From Liquidambar formosana (Eukaryota > Streptophyta > Magnoliopsida > Saxifragales > Altingiaceae): a stretch of DNA of 64,000 nucleotides. Positions 62,498 through 64,000 of this stretch are shown in pieces; the stretch's first letter is position 1, and each line of letters opens with the position of its first letter. Location: positions 15,474,264-15,538,263 of the forward strand of contig CM077828.1 in NCBI GenBank assembly GCA_039720395.1, given 5' to 3'. A program made the translations under genes and the position numbers. Under the pieces are notes generated by a model, which saw nothing but the letters and a program-made list of their open reading frames with translations, was not told the origin of the DNA and searched no databases.

Positions 62498-64000
62498 CTA
62501 ATGATCTCTCATGGTTCTTCTCTTTCTACCACGACCAGCATGAGGATTCCTTTGGGGTGGCATTGGTTGTGGTGGACGCAGTGTGGAGACCTGGTGCAAA
62601 GAAATCGATTAATAAAGAAGGGTTATGCTTTTAGCTCCTATGATTGGAATGAACAAAGGGAATGTCTTACAGTGGGATTTAGTCGCCCCTCTAGCACAGA
62701 GTTTGCCAAACTCATCCTAACAAGGTCCCGCCTTAATCCCTCGCTGAGTTCAAGGCACTCCTATGCGTACTCTCAAGGAACCTAAGAAATGAACATGGTT
62801 AATAAGTGATGAAAGAGGTTTTAAGGAAAGCAAAAGGCTTAGAGCTTACATGTTCATAGCTCGGGTCAATCCTGGGGACTTCATCAAAAGCAGGGTGAGT
62901 AATATCAGTCCTCATGAACTCCAACCCATTGCATAGGTTCACTTACCAGTCGAGAACTAGGAGAGGCGGCTGTGCCATTCCCCCCATCTCATAATCCTCA
63001 TCTCCATGAGTCATGCCTGTGGAGGACGCTATTGTGGAACTATGTCCACGAACTCACCGGCCCTACAATAGACAATTGGCTTAAGAGGAGTGCTTGTATA
63101 AATCAATAATTGAAAAGAATGGGATAGAAACTCACCCCTTGAGGTGGGAAGCCAATGACTCTAAGGCGCATCAGGAATTGATTACAGAAAGTCATGTAGT
63201 CAGTATTGGGCGAGGTAAACTCCTCAGCATCCCATCCAGTCAGAGCTTCCATCAGCTCATCCCCATCAAGAGAGTCAATGTGCCTCATGTTCATGGGAGG
63301 CAAGACAGGGGTAAGAGCGGCATCCACTCGTCCTTTCACCTACCTAAGGACACGCTCCCCCAAATACCAGTATCGCCCAAAGGGACCCTTAAAGAGTACC
63401 CTCTTCCCTGTCAACTCCAAGTAAGACACACACCTCCTAGGCAGCCTAGCTTCCCACAGTCCCCATGGGCTCCACTCTACCTGTTGAATTTGAAAAAAAA
63501 TGATGAGCAAGATAATAAGGGTGGATGAAAGAAAAGAATGAGGAAGGAAGATCACCATATCAGTATTTAGGCTCGCCAAGTACGCCCTGGCATGGGCATA
63601 GTCATGCCTATTGGGGGCACGCACAGCTATCTTGTTGGGAGCATAGTTCCCAAGTATGGGCCACTCTTGTATCTCATTGTCCAGGGTGGAGCGGCACAGT
63701 CCCAGATATTTATAATACCATATCTGTCAAAATTCAAGAAAAGCATTAAAATTAAGTCAAGTTTGAGAGGAATTCAAAAATTAAACATTTTTACTTACCT
63801 CCCAAACAAATGGAAGCCCACCAAAATTCTTGGAAACACCTCAAGACATGTCAGACATGGATCTGTACATGGTGGCTAGTGCTGTTCCACCCTAGTTATA
63901 CCTCCCCATCTTGTTCACATCCACCATGGAAGCAAGATAGCCCAGTTGTGCCATGTCATTGGCACCAACAAAGAGAGTGCAAGACAGCATATAGATCATG
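62498..64000 (-). pseudogene. MAIN-like / plant mobile domain gene, C-terminal exons, several nonsense codons
   Basis: Exons by splice borders on minus: from beyond 64000 to 63799, 63723-63556, 63480-63136, 63062-62850, 62781-62671 and 62590-62498 (stop TAG). All complete exons have lengths divisible by three and phase-0 introns. The peptide follows the PMD/MAIN-like pattern: LSCTLFVGANDMAQLGYLAS, then KMGRYN and GGTALATMYRSM, then YYKYLGLCR, then VEWSPWG, ending in a basic RGRKRR tail. MAIN-like proteins act in meristem maintenance and silencing, and many copies are transposon-borne. At least seven stops interrupt it (two in the first visible exon, TAG at 63340, TGA near 63054, TAA near 62946, two in 62671-62781). 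Its N-terminus lies outside the window. Confidence 0.7.

Larger units (their letters stand above)
53340..64000 (+). mobile_element. Interior of a Tat/Ogre-like Ty3/gypsy retrotransposon, 5' LTR absent, right end beyond the window
   Basis: Order: gag and protease (frame 2), a 176-bp gap, reverse transcriptase with two RNase H-like regions and integrase (frame 1), an A-rich 3' region, then two antisense genes. A second RNase H, a G-patch after protease, and antisense DUF7745/plant-mobile-domain genes point to the Tat lineage. No LTR or primer-binding site precedes gag, so the 5' end is truncated near 53340. Whether the MAIN-like gene at the right belongs to the element or is a neighbouring insertion is unresolved. 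Confidence 0.75.

Overview
This is nuclear DNA of a flowering plant. It carries a terpene synthase gene with plant-type introns, and most of the rest is nested plant transposable elements: LTR retrotransposons, CACTA, hAT, Mutator-like, Stowaway, Helitron, LINE and SINE. I cannot name the species. The only gene that looks functional is at the left end. I saw no rRNA gene, no CRISPR array and nothing bacterial.

Layout. 795-4399 (+) is a TPS-a-like sesquiterpene synthase, exons 2-7, open in frame, with its first exon outside the window or lost. 6-7.1 kb is a Helitron. 7403-11305 is a solo LTR (TSD TATGC) that received a second solo LTR (7910-10616, TSD ATAAT). 12.8-14.5 kb is a fold-back element split by a hAT element (TSD CCCCAAGA). 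15427-17918 is another solo LTR. 18.3-18.9 kb is a broken LRR receptor-like protein gene. 19.2-26.4 kb holds a hAT MITE, a fold-back MITE, a copia-type solo LTR, a 5'-truncated LINE, a Helitron, a tRNA-derived SINE and a Stowaway MITE. 26428-32445 is a solo LTR (TSD CCTTC) with a younger copy of the same family inside it. 33.2-33.9 kb is a Mutator-like MITE with a 9-bp TSD. 34.1-37.5 kb is a pile of LTR pieces, one copia LTR still followed by its primer-binding site. 37.5-47.3 kb is a decayed CACTA element with TNPA-like and TNP2-like genes on the minus strand. 47.3-53.3 kb is mostly unannotated, with Helitron and LINE fragments. 53.3 kb to the end is the interior of a Tat/Ogre-like Ty3/gypsy element: gag-protease and pol on plus, then two antisense genes, one DUF7745-like and one MAIN-like/plant-mobile-domain with introns.

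Most interesting signal. Several unrelated LTR families here carry a cluster of short palindromic repeats shortly upstream of the TATA box, each family with its own motif: GACGTC-, CAGACGACTG-, GTCGAC- and GGCGGCTAGCCGCC-type. The last type, an inverted repeat built around GGCGGCTAGCCGCC, also lies upstream of the TATA box of the antisense DUF7745-like gene. The retrotransposon's LTR promoter and its antisense gene therefore seem to share a promoter module.

All boundaries, repeats and splice sites were read by eye. Family names rest on recognised motifs, not on searches.
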